A stretch of DNA of 64,000 nucleotides from SHNJ01 sp964458615 (GTDB lineage: Bacteria > Pseudomonadota > Alphaproteobacteria > SHNJ01). A program made the position numbers and the translations under genes. Position 1 is the stretch's first letter, and each line of letters begins with the position of its first letter. This document shows, in pieces, positions 53,965 to 62,974 of this stretch. Where the stretch lies: contig CAYWJR010000001.1 in assembly GCA_964458615.1 (NCBI GenBank), positions 1 through 64,000 of the forward strand. The letters run 5' to 3'. The notes under the pieces were generated by a model. The model did no database searches. It was not told where the DNA came from and worked only from the letters and a program-made list of their open reading frames with translations.

Positions 53965-55125
53965 ATGACCAAAAAATCAACCATAGCGGCCCTTATCGTG
54001 GCCGGTGGATCAAGCCAGCGTTTGGCCACAGCCGTGCCCAAACCCTATCATGTCCTGGCTGGCAAACCGATATTGAATTGGGCATTGGCGCCCTTTACCG
54101 CAAACGATTCGATTGGCGTTATCATGGTCGTCATTCGCCCACAAGACGCGGCATTGGTTGCAAATTGCAAGTTGCCCAAAAATATTCGAACCTGTCACGG
54201 CGGCACAACGCGCCAGGAATCGGTTCGTTTGGGGCTTGATGCGTTACAATCGGCAAATCCGGATTTTGTATTAATTCATGACGCCGCGCGCGCCAATTTA
54301 TCCGCAACCGATCTTGATGCGATCATATCCGCCATGCTGGCAAACCCAACAAATGGTCATGCCTTGGGTAAGAAAATCACCGATACAATCCACCGCCAGA
54401 ATGACAATGGAACAATCGATGTTTTGTCCCGCGACGGATTATGGGGCGTTGAAACACCCCAAGCCTTTTCTTTCAAAGCGATTAATAATGCGCATCAATC
54501 GCAAAAATCCCTTTCTGCCAGCGATGATTTAACCATTGCCGCCGCATGCGGAATGACCGTAAAATTGATCGAAAGTACTAGCGATAATTTCAAAATCACC
54601 CATCCCCAAGACCTAACGAAATTTGCCCAAATGAAAACCGCATCGATTCCCCGCACCGGTTATGGATATGACGTTCACCAATTGGTTTCTGGAAATGAAA
54701 TCGTTCTTGGCGGGGTGCGGATTCCGCATGACCGGAAATTATCCGGCCATTCCGATGCGGACGTCGTTTTGCACGCCGTAACCGATGCGTTGCTGGGCAC
54801 TTGCGGCGGCGGCGACATTGGCTTGCATTTCCCGCCAACCGACGATCGCTGGAAAAATGCCCCGTCGGCAATTTTTGTCAAAAAAGCCCTGGATATTGTC
54901 GCCGAACGCGGCGGAACGATTTCCAATATCGACATCACCATTTTGGCGGAAGAACCCAAAATCGCGCCGCACCGAACCGATATGCAATTTAATATCGCCG
55001 CCATTTTAAATATCGGCGCAGATTGCGTGAACATCAAGGCGACGACGTCTGAGAAAATGGGATTTGTCGGGCGCGGCGAAGGAATCGCCGCCCATGCCAT
55101 AGCCACTGTATTGTATAAATCGTAA
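53965..55125 (+). CDS. ispDF: Bifunctional MEP cytidylyltransferase / MECDP synthase
   Basis: Catalyses two steps of the non-mevalonate isoprenoid pathway: CTP-dependent activation of MEP, and the later cyclisation to MECDP. The protein has 386 residues from this ATG; a GTG two codons upstream is possible. The IspD part (1-218) has IVAGGSSQR and the IspF part (from about 225) has GYDVHQLV, LSGHSDADVVLHA and GDIGLHFPP. The fusion is typical of many alphaproteobacteria. Divergent from dusB. Confidence 0.95.
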   Translation: MTKKSTIAALIVAGGSSQRLATAVPKPYHVLAGKPILNWALAPFTANDSIGVIMVVIRPQDAALVANCKLPKNIRTCHGGTTRQESVRLGLDALQSANPDFVLIHDAARANLSATDLDAIISAMLANPTNGHALGKKITDTIHRQNDNGTIDVLSRDGLWGVETPQAFSFKAINNAHQSQKSLSASDDLTIAAACGMTVKLIESTSDNFKITHPQDLTKFAQMKTASIPRTGYGYDVHQLVSGNEIVLGGVRIPHDRKLSGHSDADVVLHAVTDALLGTCGGGDIGLHFPPTDDRWKNAPSAIFVKKALDIVAERGGTISNIDITILAEEPKIAPHRTDMQFNIAAILNIGADCVNIKATTSEKMGFVGRGEGIAAHAIATVLYKS

Positions 55126-55141
55126 CATCAAAGGAATAGTC

Positions 55142-55597
55142 ATGCAAAAATTGGCCACACAAATCGCAAGCGGTTTCGGCACGGGTTATTTGCCAAAGGC
55201 GCCTGGCACATGGGCGTCTTTATACACGGCTGCTATCGTATTTTTGCTGCAAATATATCTTGGACAAACCGCATTGTTTTTATTTTTCGCCGCCGCTTGC
55301 TTGCTGTCGATCTGGTCTGTCGATGTCATTTTAAAAAGCGATTCATCGTCCAAAGATCCTTCGTGGATTGTAATCGACGAAGTCGCCGGACAAACATTGG
55401 TGTTTTTCTATGTATTCGATCATGAATTATGGCTGGCGATTTTGGCGTTTTTGGCATTCCGCGCGTTCGACATCATCAAACCTTGGCCAATATCGTATGT
55501 CGAAAAAAGATTCCAAAATTCTTTTGGCGTATTGGCCGACGATATTTTGGCCGGAATCCTTGCGGGCGTAGTCGTATTCATCGCGCAAGCAATATAA
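55142..55597 (+). CDS. pgpA: Phosphatidylglycerophosphatase A
   Basis: Dephosphorylates phosphatidylglycerophosphate to phosphatidylglycerol. The protein has 151 residues with three or four membrane segments. GYLPKAPGTWASL, VIDEVAGQ and DDILAGI are the conserved polar motifs. Follows ispDF by 16 bases. Confidence 0.92.
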   Translation: MQKLATQIASGFGTGYLPKAPGTWASLYTAAIVFLLQIYLGQTALFLFFAAACLLSIWSVDVILKSDSSSKDPSWIVIDEVAGQTLVFFYVFDHELWLAILAFLAFRAFDIIKPWPISYVEKRFQNSFGVLADDILAGILAGVVVFIAQAI

Positions 55598-55609
55598 ACA
55601 GGTTACATA

Positions 55610-56107
55610 ATGTTCGATCAAAAATCATTATACCGCGCCCGATTATTGGTCGACGCCATGGCCAAATTGAAATTGCGCGTCGGCATTGCCGAATCATGCA
55701 CAGGCGGGCTTTTATCCGCATTGATCACCGCAATCCCGGGTTCGTCGGCGGTTTTGCAATTCGGACACGTCACTTATTCCAACGAATCCAAAATCGAATT
55801 TTTGGGCGTATTGCCCGAAACATTGGCAAACTTTGGCGCCGTATCCGGCGAAATCGCGGGCGAAATGTGCGCTGGATTGATTCAAAAACACGGCAATTTG
55901 GATTTTGCAATATCCATCACCGGAATCGCGGGTCCCAGCGGCGGCACCAAGGACAAACCCGTTGGTCTTGTTTATATCGGCATTGGGCGAAAGGATATGC
56001 CGCCCATGGTTACGCGAAACGTATACAGCGGTGAACGCCAATCGGTACGCATGCAAGCGGCCATCGACGCCATCGAATTGTTACTGCAAATATTGAATAT
56101 AGAATAA
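55610..56107 (+). CDS. pncC: CinA-family nicotinamide-nucleotide amidohydrolase
   Basis: Deamidates nicotinamide mononucleotide to nicotinic acid mononucleotide for NAD recycling. The protein has 165 residues, the stand-alone C-terminal domain of CinA. AESCTGGLLSALI carries the catalytic Ser, and GPSGGTKDKPVGLVYIG follows. The last 27 bases overlap the convergent traX gene. Confidence 0.9.
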   Translation: MFDQKSLYRARLLVDAMAKLKLRVGIAESCTGGLLSALITAIPGSSAVLQFGHVTYSNESKIEFLGVLPETLANFGAVSGEIAGEMCAGLIQKHGNLDFAISITGIAGPSGGTKDKPVGLVYIGIGRKDMPPMVTRNVYSGERQSVRMQAAIDAIELLLQILNIE

Positions 56108-56791
56108 TTTCAACAGCGCCAAATGCGCCGGGTAAAAAGCATAATAAAAATATCTGGGCAATCGTTTGATCGATACGTTCCATGACGCCACAAGCCATAT
56201 CAACGGATAAGACAAAAGCGCGAATATAGAAAAGAATTGAAAAAAATTGCCCGCCATCGTGGCCAGCAATACCGTGAATAAAATCAAATCATCTTTATGC
56301 CGCAACCACAACACGATACATGGAATTAAAATTATTCCCGCCTGATAATAATCGGCAAAATATCCAACCGCGCCGAATAACACAACGATCAGCAACCAAA
56401 TCAACGCCCTGAAAATTGGATTGAACCGGCCAAATAATAATTGTCTTTTATCGTAAATCCAAATCGCCAGAACGCCTAAACCCAGGGTAAAAAAGACGTT
56501 CAATTGCATATTGTCCATTGCCCAGGAATAAAATGGCTGGCTGACAATTCCGAATCCGAACAACAACATCAAATATTTTTTGATATGACGCACATGATAT
56601 TCGTAATTATAGGCCGCAACAAAGCAGAACAACGGAAATGCCATGCGCCCGATGCACATCATCCATAATAATTCACGGCCGTAAATGATCGAATTGATAT
56701 GGTCGATCGCCATAAACGCAACCGCCAGCAATTTCAACAATTCGATTTGGCCTGGTTTCAATTGCAAAATCTGATCCGTTTCAGTCCGCAT
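56081..56791 (-). CDS. TraX-family membrane protein
   Basis: The protein has 236 residues with about seven hydrophobic segments. LKLLAVAFMAIDHI near the start and IGRMAFPLFCF are the TraX family signature. F-plasmid TraX acetylates pilin, but most chromosomal members have no known role. The start overlaps the ratA stop by 11 bases, so the two are co-translated. No conjugation gene is nearby; a role in modifying envelope proteins is only a guess. Confidence 0.8.
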   Translation of the reverse strand: MRTETDQILQLKPGQIELLKLLAVAFMAIDHINSIIYGRELLWMMCIGRMAFPLFCFVAAYNYEYHVRHIKKYLMLLFGFGIVSQPFYSWAMDNMQLNVFFTLGLGVLAIWIYDKRQLLFGRFNPIFRALIWLLIVVLFGAVGYFADYYQAGIILIPCIVLWLRHKDDLILFTVLLATMAGNFFQFFSIFALLSYPLIWLVASWNVSIKRLPRYFYYAFYPAHLALLKLFYIQYLQ

Positions 56792-57215
56792 ATAATTCCT
56801 TTGCCCGTTTTTCGAATGCGTGAATCATCGATTTTACCGCGGGATTGAACAATGGCCCGATAATCGTTTCCATCACATGCGACCGGAATTCGAAATCCAC
56901 CATAAAGTCGATCCGGGTTTTATTTTTGCCAACCGGCGTGAAACGCCATTCATTATGCAGATAACGGAACGGACCATCTTTGTATTCCACCGTGATCAAA
57001 TCGTGCGGGTGCAGATGAACGTGGCTTGTGAAACTTTCGCGGATTACTTTCCATCCGATAATCAAATCCGCAACAATGTGATTGGCCGATTGATCGCGCA
57101 ACCGCACGGCGATGCACCATGGCAAATATTCGGGATATTTTGCAACGTCCGCAACCATGTCGTACATTTGCGTTTGCGAATAATTCGTGATGCGTGAATC
57201 GGTAAATTTCGGCAT
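56781..57215 (-). CDS. ratA: START/Coq10-family lipid-binding protein, RatA-like
   Basis: The protein has 144 residues from the ATG at 57215; an ATG nine codons upstream is less likely. TDSRITNYSQTQMYDMVADV and YPEYLPWC are the family opening, and EHKFRSHVM-type helices follow. Bacterial members bind ubiquinone precursors or, in E. coli, inhibit ribosome association as RatA. The lipA-ratA association in this class suggests a quinone or respiratory role. Here it is separated from lipA by three unrelated genes. Confidence 0.82.
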   Translation of the reverse strand: MPKFTDSRITNYSQTQMYDMVADVAKYPEYLPWCIAVRLRDQSANHIVADLIIGWKVIRESFTSHVHLHPHDLITVEYKDGPFRYLHNEWRFTPVGKNKTRIDFMVDFEFRSHVMETIIGPLFNPAVKSMIHAFEKRAKELYAD

Positions 57216-57253
57216 GCGCCAAAATTTATCCAAACGCGGCAAAAGTCAACAGA

Positions 57254-57826
57254 TTAATCGGAAATGACTTGCGGCGCCGCTCTCATAACGACTTGAGGCG
57301 GAGGTGGCGGCGGCGGTGGTGGCGGTGGAGGCGGTGAAGCAACAGCTGTTGTCACTTTTACAGTATGCGTGACAGTTGCCGTTTGGCTTGGTGTCGATGG
57401 TGCTGGCGCCGAATAACTAGGCGTAGGCGACGGAATTACGGGAGTTACAGAAGATACCGTTGTCGTTGGCGCCGAATTACCAGTGGTAGGTCTTGTCGCA
57501 GTAACAACTGGCCTTACTGGCCGAACCACGGCTGCGGATGCGCGTTGTAAATTGTTGTTATATGCATATGACGATTTCGATGGCGCGATCTTGCTAAAAG
57601 ATATATTGCGCCCCTGCACTTCGGATACTGCGCCCGATTGGTCGCCTGTGCTTGAATTCATTAATCGGCGCAACGGGTTTTGCGCAGCCTGATTGACGCC
57701 CGAATTCCGGTTATTGCGGTAATTTGTTGAATAATAATTTTGATCTTGCTGTGCATAGGCATCGGCGATTGGCGATAAAATCAATACCGCCATAATCAAA
57801 ATTAGATGTCTCATAACCCTGTTCAT
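57254..57826 (-). CDS. Secreted low-complexity protein with a 13-Pro run
   Basis: The protein has 190 residues. The signal peptide is likely cut near DAYA. An Asn/Gln/Ser-rich domain (25-95), a Pro/Thr/Ser-rich stretch (95-155), then 13 consecutive Pro at 57296-57334 followed by a short end (QVVMRAAPQVISD). Such proline runs stall ribosomes and need EF-P. The coding triplets CCG, CCA and CCT vary, so it is not a pure DNA repeat. No family recognised; ends 11 bases before the ratA frame. Confidence 0.6.
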   Translation of the reverse strand: MNRVMRHLILIMAVLILSPIADAYAQQDQNYYSTNYRNNRNSGVNQAAQNPLRRLMNSSTGDQSGAVSEVQGRNISFSKIAPSKSSYAYNNNLQRASAAVVRPVRPVVTATRPTTGNSAPTTTVSSVTPVIPSPTPSYSAPAPSTPSQTATVTHTVKVTTAVASPPPPPPPPPPPPPQVVMRAAPQVISD

Positions 57827-57880
57827 TGCATCTCTACTGATTTTTATGCGATTTAATCGCTGTTAGTAACTATCGTATCA

Positions 57881-57925
57881 TAATATTATTATTTGTCAAT
57901 ATCTTATATAGTAATATTATGTCAA
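57881..57925. promoter_or_regulatory. Repeated AT-rich elements in the divergent intergenic region
   Basis: The 249-base gap between the proline-rich gene and the hybrid kinase contains TAATATTA at 57881-57888 and 57912-57919, 31 bases apart, each followed by TGTCAA (57894 and 57920). This could be a paired operator for one of the two divergent genes. No clear promoter hexamers are seen. Confidence 0.35.
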
Positions 57926-58075
57926 CACAGTGCAATTTTCTTTCTAATTATATTGTATCAACCAATTGTTCCAGTTTTCTTACAGTTTTTACAAATATTT
58001 AAAAACTAACAGGCAAAATAAAAAAATTGCCAAATAATCAATAGTTAGCGCACACCCCGGTATGGCCGGTATGGA

Positions 58076-60790
58076 ATGAGCAGATCCAGGCTTCCAGCAG
58101 CAATCGAAAAAAAAGATTGCGGTTTATTGCCGCCCCGAATTTTTGATAATTCCGGGATCGTTGCCGTTGTAACAGATTCCGAAAATATAATTACCGATTG
58201 CAATCAAGCCGCCACCGATTTTTTCTCGCAAAATCATAACGACTTAGCAGGGGAAAATTTGCTGGCTCTGATCGACAATGGCGACAGAATATTTATCGAA
58301 AGCCTGGCCGCCAAAATAATCGATGGAAGCAAAAAAAATATCCAGTTAGAAAAACCGGTAATGGTTATATCCGAATCCGGATTCCAGGAAAAATGGATCC
58401 GCATCGATTGCAATATTTATGGATCAGACAATAAATATCTTATCTATTTAATTCAGGATATTACCGCGCAACAAAAATCCGCAATCAAAGAAAAACAAAC
58501 GGAAAAGAATCTAAACAATATTTTGTCCGCCATGGCGGATGGTTTTTTATTATTCGACTCCAACGGCCAATTGTTGGATTTCAGCCCGTCTATACACGAT
58601 CTGTTTCCGCAAGTGCAGCAAAGCCTGATCCCCAAAATGCATATCGCCGAGGTGTATAGCAAAATTATATACTCGCAAAATATAATTGACGCGCTTGATA
58701 ACGAACAAACTTATTTACAAGAATGGCAAACCAAACAGATAACCGGGTCGTACAAATTATTTTTCAAACATAAAAATCAGAAAAATTATCTGCTGCAATA
58801 CCACCAATCTCCGAACCAATCTATTTTAACATTTACCGACGTCACGATGATCCGGGAAAAAGAAACGTTGCTGGCCACATTGGCGTCGGAAAATTCGCAT
58901 TTGTCCAAAGCGGTCGACGCCACCCAGGTCGGCATCGCCATTTGCGATGCGCGATTGCCGTTAAAACCAATTATATATTTCAACCACGCCTTTCATACAA
59001 TCGTCGGGCACGCCGCCGAGAAAGTAATCGGCGAGAATATCGGTGTTTTATTCAATGCCGAAAGCGACCAAACGGCGATACGGCAAATCGAATCAGCATT
59101 GGAAAACAACGCCGTCGCGGACGTTGAAACGAAAGCGGTCGACGCAGGCCACCGGACATTTTGGTGCCATATTCAAATCAATCCGATTATCGACGTAACG
59201 GGAATTTGCACCCATTTTGTTTTGATGCTGACCGACATCAGCCGGCGCAAAAATCAAGAACAGGAATTGATTCAGGCAAAGCGCGCCGCCGATGAGGCAA
59301 ACAAGGCGAAATCCCAATTCCTTGCGATTATGAGCCATGAAATCAAAACACCTATCAATGGCGTTATGGGCATGGTCGATTTATTGATGACATCGAATCC
59401 AAATGAAAAGCAGCAGCAATTTTTATCCACGGCGAAAGAATCAGCCGGAAAATTGCTTGGACTTGTAAACGATATTCTGGATTATTCGGATTTGGAATCG
59501 AACCATTTGGCCATAAAACCGAAACCGGTGGATTTAAACGAATTGATACGCCGGTCATTGGCCGACATCAAAGAAGACGCGTTTAAAAAGAATCTAAGCC
59601 TGCAATTTTTGCTGGATCCCAAAATACCCAAAAAATTGTATGGCGACCCGGATCGTATTGCCCAAATCGTGCGCAATATTGTCGGAAATTCAATTAAATT
59701 TACCGAACGCGGCCATATCGAAGTACATCTAAATCTGCTTTCGGAAACAAACAAAACGGCAAAATTGCAATTGAAAATCATCGATACAGGAATTGGAATT
59801 GCGCCGGACAAACTAAATTCCATTTTCGATCCGTTTCACCAAATCGATTTATCGTTTACCAGAAAATACAGCGGCACCGGTCTTGGGCTTGCGATCTGCA
59901 AAAAACTGCTACAATTGATGCACGGCGACATCAGCGCCAAAAGCACGCTTGGATCAGGCACAACGATCAATTGCACGCTGTCCCTGCCCCTGCACCCGCC
60001 GGAACATAGTGTAAATGGAAATTCAGAAGGCAAAACAACCAATAAAAAGAAAATATTGATTGTCGACGACAGCATGACAAACCGTATGATCCCGGCCAGC
60101 TTGCTGCGACCTTATGGATTTGAAATTCACGAAGCCGATGGCGGAAAAAAAGCCATCGATCTGGCATCGACCCACGATTACGATTTGATATTGATGGATA
60201 TTGCCATGCCCGAAATCGACGGCATCGCGGCGACACGCGCCATTATATCCGCAAAACCTGGGCGCCAGGTAAAAATAATCGCCATTACCGCGCATTCGTC
60301 GGAACAGGAAAAAACCAAATGCATTCGCGCCGGGATGATCGATTATTTAACCAAACCGGTTGATAAAGAAAAGTTATTGGCGGCCTGTTTTAACGTTATG
60401 AATATTTCATTTAAAAACGGTGGTGTCATGGAAAACAAAAATATGTTGGATGAAACGATATTGCACCAATTGGAAAACGATATTGGCGATAAAACATTGC
60501 GAACATTGCTGGATGCGTTTATCGAAGAAACCGTGGAGCGGTTAAAATTGATCCGCCAATTCAGCCGCGAACAAAAATGGGAATATTTGGGCCGCGAAGG
60601 CCACACGTTAAAATCCACCAGTGGCAGTTTCGGACTTATGACGTTATGCGATAAATCATCGCAATTGGATGAATTGTGCCGCACGCAAAATTACATCCAG
60701 GCTGAACTGACCGCGGCGGAAATCGCCAATATGGGCGGCGAATGCATCGGAACATTGCGCAAATGGATGGTGGAAAAACTGCCTAATTAA
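58076..60790 (+). CDS. Hybrid sensor histidine kinase with PAS, receiver and Hpt domains
   Basis: The protein has 904 residues with no clear membrane segment. Three PAS-like regions (about 25-145, 150-265, 275-395) are followed by HisKA with H421 in SHEIKTP and HATPase (N box NIVGNSIKF, G2 GTGLGLAIC). Then a receiver with D708 in ILMDIAMP, and an Hpt domain with H843 in EGHTLKS. This is a full phosphorelay in one chain, H to D to H, which would end on a separate response regulator not in the window. It is convergent with the Amt-kinase fusion, the two stops overlapping by 4 bases. Confidence 0.9.
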   Translation: MSRSRLPAAIEKKDCGLLPPRIFDNSGIVAVVTDSENIITDCNQAATDFFSQNHNDLAGENLLALIDNGDRIFIESLAAKIIDGSKKNIQLEKPVMVISESGFQEKWIRIDCNIYGSDNKYLIYLIQDITAQQKSAIKEKQTEKNLNNILSAMADGFLLFDSNGQLLDFSPSIHDLFPQVQQSLIPKMHIAEVYSKIIYSQNIIDALDNEQTYLQEWQTKQITGSYKLFFKHKNQKNYLLQYHQSPNQSILTFTDVTMIREKETLLATLASENSHLSKAVDATQVGIAICDARLPLKPIIYFNHAFHTIVGHAAEKVIGENIGVLFNAESDQTAIRQIESALENNAVADVETKAVDAGHRTFWCHIQINPIIDVTGICTHFVLMLTDISRRKNQEQELIQAKRAADEANKAKSQFLAIMSHEIKTPINGVMGMVDLLMTSNPNEKQQQFLSTAKESAGKLLGLVNDILDYSDLESNHLAIKPKPVDLNELIRRSLADIKEDAFKKNLSLQFLLDPKIPKKLYGDPDRIAQIVRNIVGNSIKFTERGHIEVHLNLLSETNKTAKLQLKIIDTGIGIAPDKLNSIFDPFHQIDLSFTRKYSGTGLGLAICKKLLQLMHGDISAKSTLGSGTTINCTLSLPLHPPEHSVNGNSEGKTTNKKKILIVDDSMTNRMIPASLLRPYGFEIHEADGGKKAIDLASTHDYDLILMDIAMPEIDGIAATRAIISAKPGRQVKIIAITAHSSEQEKTKCIRAGMIDYLTKPVDKEKLLAACFNVMNISFKNGGVMENKNMLDETILHQLENDIGDKTLRTLLDAFIEETVERLKLIRQFSREQKWEYLGREGHTLKSTSGSFGLMTLCDKSSQLDELCRTQNYIQAELTAAEIANMGGECIGTLRKWMVEKLPN

Positions 60791-62916
60791 GGCGTTTGAA
60801 CTATTGTTCGTTCTTTGGGCATGTGGATCGTAACCTTGGTTCCTTGATTCAGTCCGCTTTCCAAAATAATCGTGCCGCCGTGCATTTCCACCAGCGATTT
60901 GGTAATCGGCAACCCAAGCCCTGTTCCTTTGTATCTGCGGCTAATTTGGCTGTCGACTTGAATGAACGGCTCCATGGCGCGCGCAATGCTGTCGGGTTCC
61001 ATGCCCACGCCATGATCCTGTATCGAAACCGAAATCCCCATATCTTCGCGCAGCCAAAATTTAATTTCTATGCTGCCGCCGTCGCTGCTGAATTTTACCG
61101 CATTCGATACCAAATTGGTGAATATTTGCGTCATCGCGCGTTCATCCGCGTTCAATTTCGGCAAATTCTGCGGCATATCGATAAACAACTGAATGCCCGC
61201 GTTTTGCATTTCAATTTCAACGAAACTTTGTACCCGCGCCAATATATCGCTTAGAACCAATGGCGTGCTATTCAAATCCAGCTTGCCTTCTTCCATTTTG
61301 GACAGATCCAGAATGTCTTTGATCAAATTCAACAAATGCTGACCGCTTTTGAAAATATGTTCCGAATATTCGACATATTTCGCATTGCCCAATGCGCCTA
61401 AAATTTGCGTTTGCATCGCTTCGGAAAAACCCATAATGGCGTTTAACGGCGTGCGCAATTCATGGCTTACATTGGCCAGAAACCGGGATTTCGTCTTACT
61501 GGCCATCAACGCCGCATCTTTGGCCGTACGCATTTCCTTGACCGCCTTTTCCCGTTTTTGGGTTTCGGAATTGAATTTATCAAGGATCATATTGTATTGC
61601 ATGGCGATCGTGCCCGCCTCTGTTTCCTGCTCGACATCGACAGGGCGAGTAAAATCGCCCTCTTGGCGTTGGCGTTCCATTTCCTGCAATAATTTAAACA
61701 ACGACGTATTCGCGCCATGTTCCGCCACGTTTAATCCGATGCGTTCGGATTCGGGGTCGACGCGCAGCGCGAAAAACCGGTCGATTACCGCCAAACAAAT
61801 GAATCCGACGGTGAAAGAATATGCACCGATACTGACGATACCCAAAAATTGTACGCCCAATTGTTCCATGCGGGTAAGGCCGGAATCGAATGCCGTTGTC
61901 GGCGCGAATAACGCAACCGCCAACGTACCCCAAATCCCCGCGAATAAATGCGCGGGAACGGCATTGATAACATCGTCGATTTGCAATTTTAACAATAATT
62001 CGCAGCCCGCATAACACACCATCGCGCCGATCATGCCGATAATGATCGCTGCATATGGCGTAATAACATGCGCGCATGCCGATATACTAACCAATCCAGC
62101 GACAACGCAACTGATCGATCGGATGACGTTTGGCCGGCCTTTAAAATGCCAAGATAACGCCAATGCGGTCAAACCGCCAATCGCGCCGCCCAATGCCGTA
62201 TTCAAAATAACCAATGGCACATCGCCGGTGAATTGGGGCAACGACCCGCCGGTAAATCCGAACCAGCCCACCCACAACAACATCAATCCCAATGTCGCTT
62301 TGGGTAAATCGCTGCCTTCGATTTCGGTGCCTTGCGGGCCGAACCGGCCGATGCGCGGCCCGATAATAATCAATGCCGCCAGCGCCATCCAGCCGCCGAC
62401 CGAGTGAACCACGGTCGATCCCGCGAAATCGATGAATCCCAAACTGACCAGCCAGCCGGAACTGGTATCCGGAATCGACCCCCCCCACGCCCAATGGCCG
62501 GCGACGGGATAAATCAATCCTGATAAGATGCAGGAACAAAACACATAACCGGTAAAACGGATCCGTTCGGCCACAGCGCCCGAAACGATGGTGGTGGCAA
62601 TGGCGCAAAACGCCATCTGGAAAAGAAAGAAAGAATACAGCCACGAAGATGCGGTATCGCCGAATACAAAATAACTTCCGCCTATTATGCCGTTTTGGCT
62701 GGCGCCAAACATAATGCCAAACCCAAACAGCCAGAATAACAAAGACGCGATACAAAAATCGACGACGTTCTTACCGGCGACATGGATGCTGTTTTTCGCG
62801 CGCACCAATCCGCTTTCAAGGCAAGTAAAACCCGCCTGCATCATGATGACCAGAATGGCGCAGAAAACCAGCCAGAAAATATCGAAATATTCGGATAAAC
62901 CTTCTACCAAAATCAA
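60787..62916 (-). CDS. Ammonium transporter / histidine kinase fusion (Amt-HK)
   Basis: The protein has 709 residues. Residues 1-405 are an Amt/Rh channel of about 11 membrane helices with the conserved D163 (FIDFAGSTVVH), first His H171 and second His H323 (VPAHLFAGIWG). The pore pair is kept, so conduction or at least ammonium sensing is plausible. The Amt C-terminal segment (ERIGLNVAEHGA) leads into a coiled-coil linker (about 410-470) and HisKA with H485 in SHELRTP, then HATPase (NLVSNAVKF, DHGVGME, GTGLGLPIT). The HisKA part resembles the 6.5-9.5 kb kinase (LGALGNAKY, GQHLLNLIKD). Such fusions are known from a few bacteria, including Kuenenia Amt5, where ammonium binding signals through the kinase. 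It has no adjacent response regulator. Confidence 0.92.
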   Translation of the reverse strand: MILVEGLSEYFDIFWLVFCAILVIMMQAGFTCLESGLVRAKNSIHVAGKNVVDFCIASLLFWLFGFGIMFGASQNGIIGGSYFVFGDTASSWLYSFFLFQMAFCAIATTIVSGAVAERIRFTGYVFCSCILSGLIYPVAGHWAWGGSIPDTSSGWLVSLGFIDFAGSTVVHSVGGWMALAALIIIGPRIGRFGPQGTEIEGSDLPKATLGLMLLWVGWFGFTGGSLPQFTGDVPLVILNTALGGAIGGLTALALSWHFKGRPNVIRSISCVVAGLVSISACAHVITPYAAIIIGMIGAMVCYAGCELLLKLQIDDVINAVPAHLFAGIWGTLAVALFAPTTAFDSGLTRMEQLGVQFLGIVSIGAYSFTVGFICLAVIDRFFALRVDPESERIGLNVAEHGANTSLFKLLQEMERQRQEGDFTRPVDVEQETEAGTIAMQYNMILDKFNSETQKREKAVKEMRTAKDAALMASKTKSRFLANVSHELRTPLNAIMGFSEAMQTQILGALGNAKYVEYSEHIFKSGQHLLNLIKDILDLSKMEEGKLDLNSTPLVLSDILARVQSFVEIEMQNAGIQLFIDMPQNLPKLNADERAMTQIFTNLVSNAVKFSSDGGSIEIKFWLREDMGISVSIQDHGVGMEPDSIARAMEPFIQVDSQISRRYKGTGLGLPITKSLVEMHGGTIILESGLNQGTKVTIHMPKERTIVQTP

Positions 62917-62974
62917 CTCTCCCGTGATTGGTATTATATTGGCTTTTTACATCCGGGTCGCGCAAATAACGGTT

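Noticed and set aside
57296..57334. Tandem DNA repeat or CRISPR-like array at the GGN-rich stretch
   Set aside because: It encodes 13 prolines with mixed codons inside an open frame and has no spacers or conserved repeat unit.
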